Part shown: positions 63,433 to 64,000 of the stretch, piece by piece | How positions within the stretch are numbered: position 1 is the stretch's first letter | How the letters are laid out: each line of letters begins with the position of its first letter | NCBI RefSeq assembly: GCF_030161235.1 | Contig: NZ_BSPW01000084.1 | Span: forward strand, 60,412-124,411 | Direction of reading: 5' to 3' | DNA length: 64,000 nucleotides | From: Vibrio zhanjiangensis | GTDB lineage: Bacteria > Pseudomonadota > Gammaproteobacteria > Enterobacterales > Vibrionaceae | The notes under the pieces: model-generated | Databases searched by the model: none | Told to the model about the DNA's origin: nothing | What the model saw: the letters and a program-made list of their open reading frames with translations, nothing else | Translations under genes and position numbers: made by a program

Positions 63433-63966
63433 ATGGATAATTCAAAAAATAGCGTTATGACCGTTACCCAAACTTCCTCAGAACATGAAACCTTGCTGGA
63501 AACCCACGAACAGCTTGTCTCCACAACGGATCTAAATGGTGTCATTACATACAGCAATGAAGCATTCTGTCGTATTGCTGAATTCAGCGGTGATGAACTA
63601 CTGGGTCAAAATCACAATATTGTTCGCCATGAATCCATGCCTAAAGCGGCGTTTGCAGATATGTGGTCACATTTAAAGAAAGGCCAAGCATGGCGAGGAA
63701 TAGTCAAAAATCGCACCAAATCAGGAGGTTTTTATTGGGTTGATGCTTATGTTACCCCGATCTACGAACATGGCCAGATCATAGGTTATCAGTCTGTTCG
63801 AGTTAAGCCCAAAAGGGAATGGGTAAATATTGCAGACAAAGCATATAAGCGACTGCGCAAAGCCGAGATGTCGGCAAGGCGTTGGTCCATTCCTCGTTAT
63901 GATGGTGTGCGCTATGGCATTTTATTGGGATCACTTTTTGGGGTATTGCGCCCAATTCACCGATAA
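63433..63966 (+). CDS. PAS-domain protein resembling the N-terminus of an Aer-type chemoreceptor, truncated
   Basis: A 177-aa protein whose residues 25-140 form a PAS domain of the Aer type. It has STTDLNGVITYSNEAFCRIA, then GQNHNIVRHESMP and GGFYWVDAYVTPIYE. In complete receptors the PAS domain is followed by membrane segments, HAMP and a signalling domain, about 500 aa in all. Here the frame enters a hydrophobic stretch (RYGILLGSLFGVL) and stops at once. This suggests a frameshift or nonsense change near the window edge; the rest cannot be seen. The true start may be the ATG at 63433 or at 63457; no good ribosome site is visible, and an upstream in-frame codon at 63367 is unlikely. Confidence 0.65.
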   Translation: MDNSKNSVMTVTQTSSEHETLLETHEQLVSTTDLNGVITYSNEAFCRIAEFSGDELLGQNHNIVRHESMPKAAFADMWSHLKKGQAWRGIVKNRTKSGGFYWVDAYVTPIYEHGQIIGYQSVRVKPKREWVNIADKAYKRLRKAEMSARRWSIPRYDGVRYGILLGSLFGVLRPIHR

Positions 63967-64000
63967 GTTCCACCTAATCCTATTTCATCAATATTTTCAT

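Noticed and set aside
1..64000. Insertion sequences, integrons, prophage or CRISPR arrays
   Set aside because: No transposase, integrase, phage structural gene, attC-like array or regularly spaced direct repeats could be found by reading.

Overview
The window is almost certainly from a Vibrio, most likely the secondary chromosome. The clearest marker is a complete CAI-1 quorum-sensing pair: the autoinducer synthase CqsA next to its hybrid kinase receptor CqsS, with CqsS aligning to the V. cholerae protein at identical residue numbers. Base composition is moderate (mid-40s % G+C by eye), with one clearly AT-rich block (about 51.7-58.3 kb). I see no insertion sequence, integrase, phage or CRISPR array.

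Left part (1-6 kb): the end of an RlaP-type nucleotidyltransferase, a SpoU-type RNA methyltransferase, a stand-alone aromatic amino acid ammonia-lyase with an unusual selectivity pair, a truncated ion-channel remnant, and a LysR regulator divergent from an AccD (acetyl-CoA carboxylase beta) that is probably a second copy.

Branched-chain amino acid catabolism (6-27 kb): on the minus strand liuR-liuA-liuB-liuC-liuE (leucine arm), lacking the biotin-carrying subunit gene liuD. Divergent from it on the plus strand are thiolase, mmsA, acyl-CoA dehydrogenase, enoyl-CoA hydratase, 3-hydroxyisobutyryl-CoA hydrolase, mmsB and an SDR dehydrogenase (valine/isoleucine arm). Next come ETF-ubiquinone oxidoreductase and the two ETF subunits, which drain electrons from the acyl-CoA dehydrogenases. 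After a diguanylate cyclase comes an E1alpha/E1beta/E2 branched-chain 2-oxoacid dehydrogenase, which makes the acyl-CoA substrates. Two copies of a 16-bp palindromic LiuR-type operator lie between liuR and the thiolase gene, and a third lies between the ETF genes, so one MerR-type regulator probably controls all three transcription units.

Middle (27-46 kb): a chemoreceptor, tRNA-Leu(UAA) and tRNA-Cys(GCA), an MFS transporter, then an accessory block. It begins with a C-terminal thioredoxin remnant and holds a four-gene cassette: a 564-aa protein with a MIX/VasX-like motif, two tandem near-identical lipoproteins with a TolB-like propeller, and a 1567-aa protein with an internal OmpA-like domain. 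It continues with a frameshifted UPF1-like SF1 helicase and a coiled-coil protein, and ends at an intact trxC. The four-gene cassette looks like an orphan type VI effector/immunity-type module without hcp, vgrG or PAAR genes. It is the best candidate here for an undescribed system.

Right part (46-64 kb): a second-type FabH, the SbcCD nuclease, an AT-rich insert with two surface-polysaccharide genes, cqsS and cqsA (convergent), a TDT-family transporter, the ClcA Cl-/H+ antiporter, a candidate small RNA, a CobW-type GTPase, the ribosome-assembly GTPase YlqF/RbgA, and a PAS protein truncated where its membrane segment should start.

All family assignments rest on reading motifs in the translated sequence; no database search was run.
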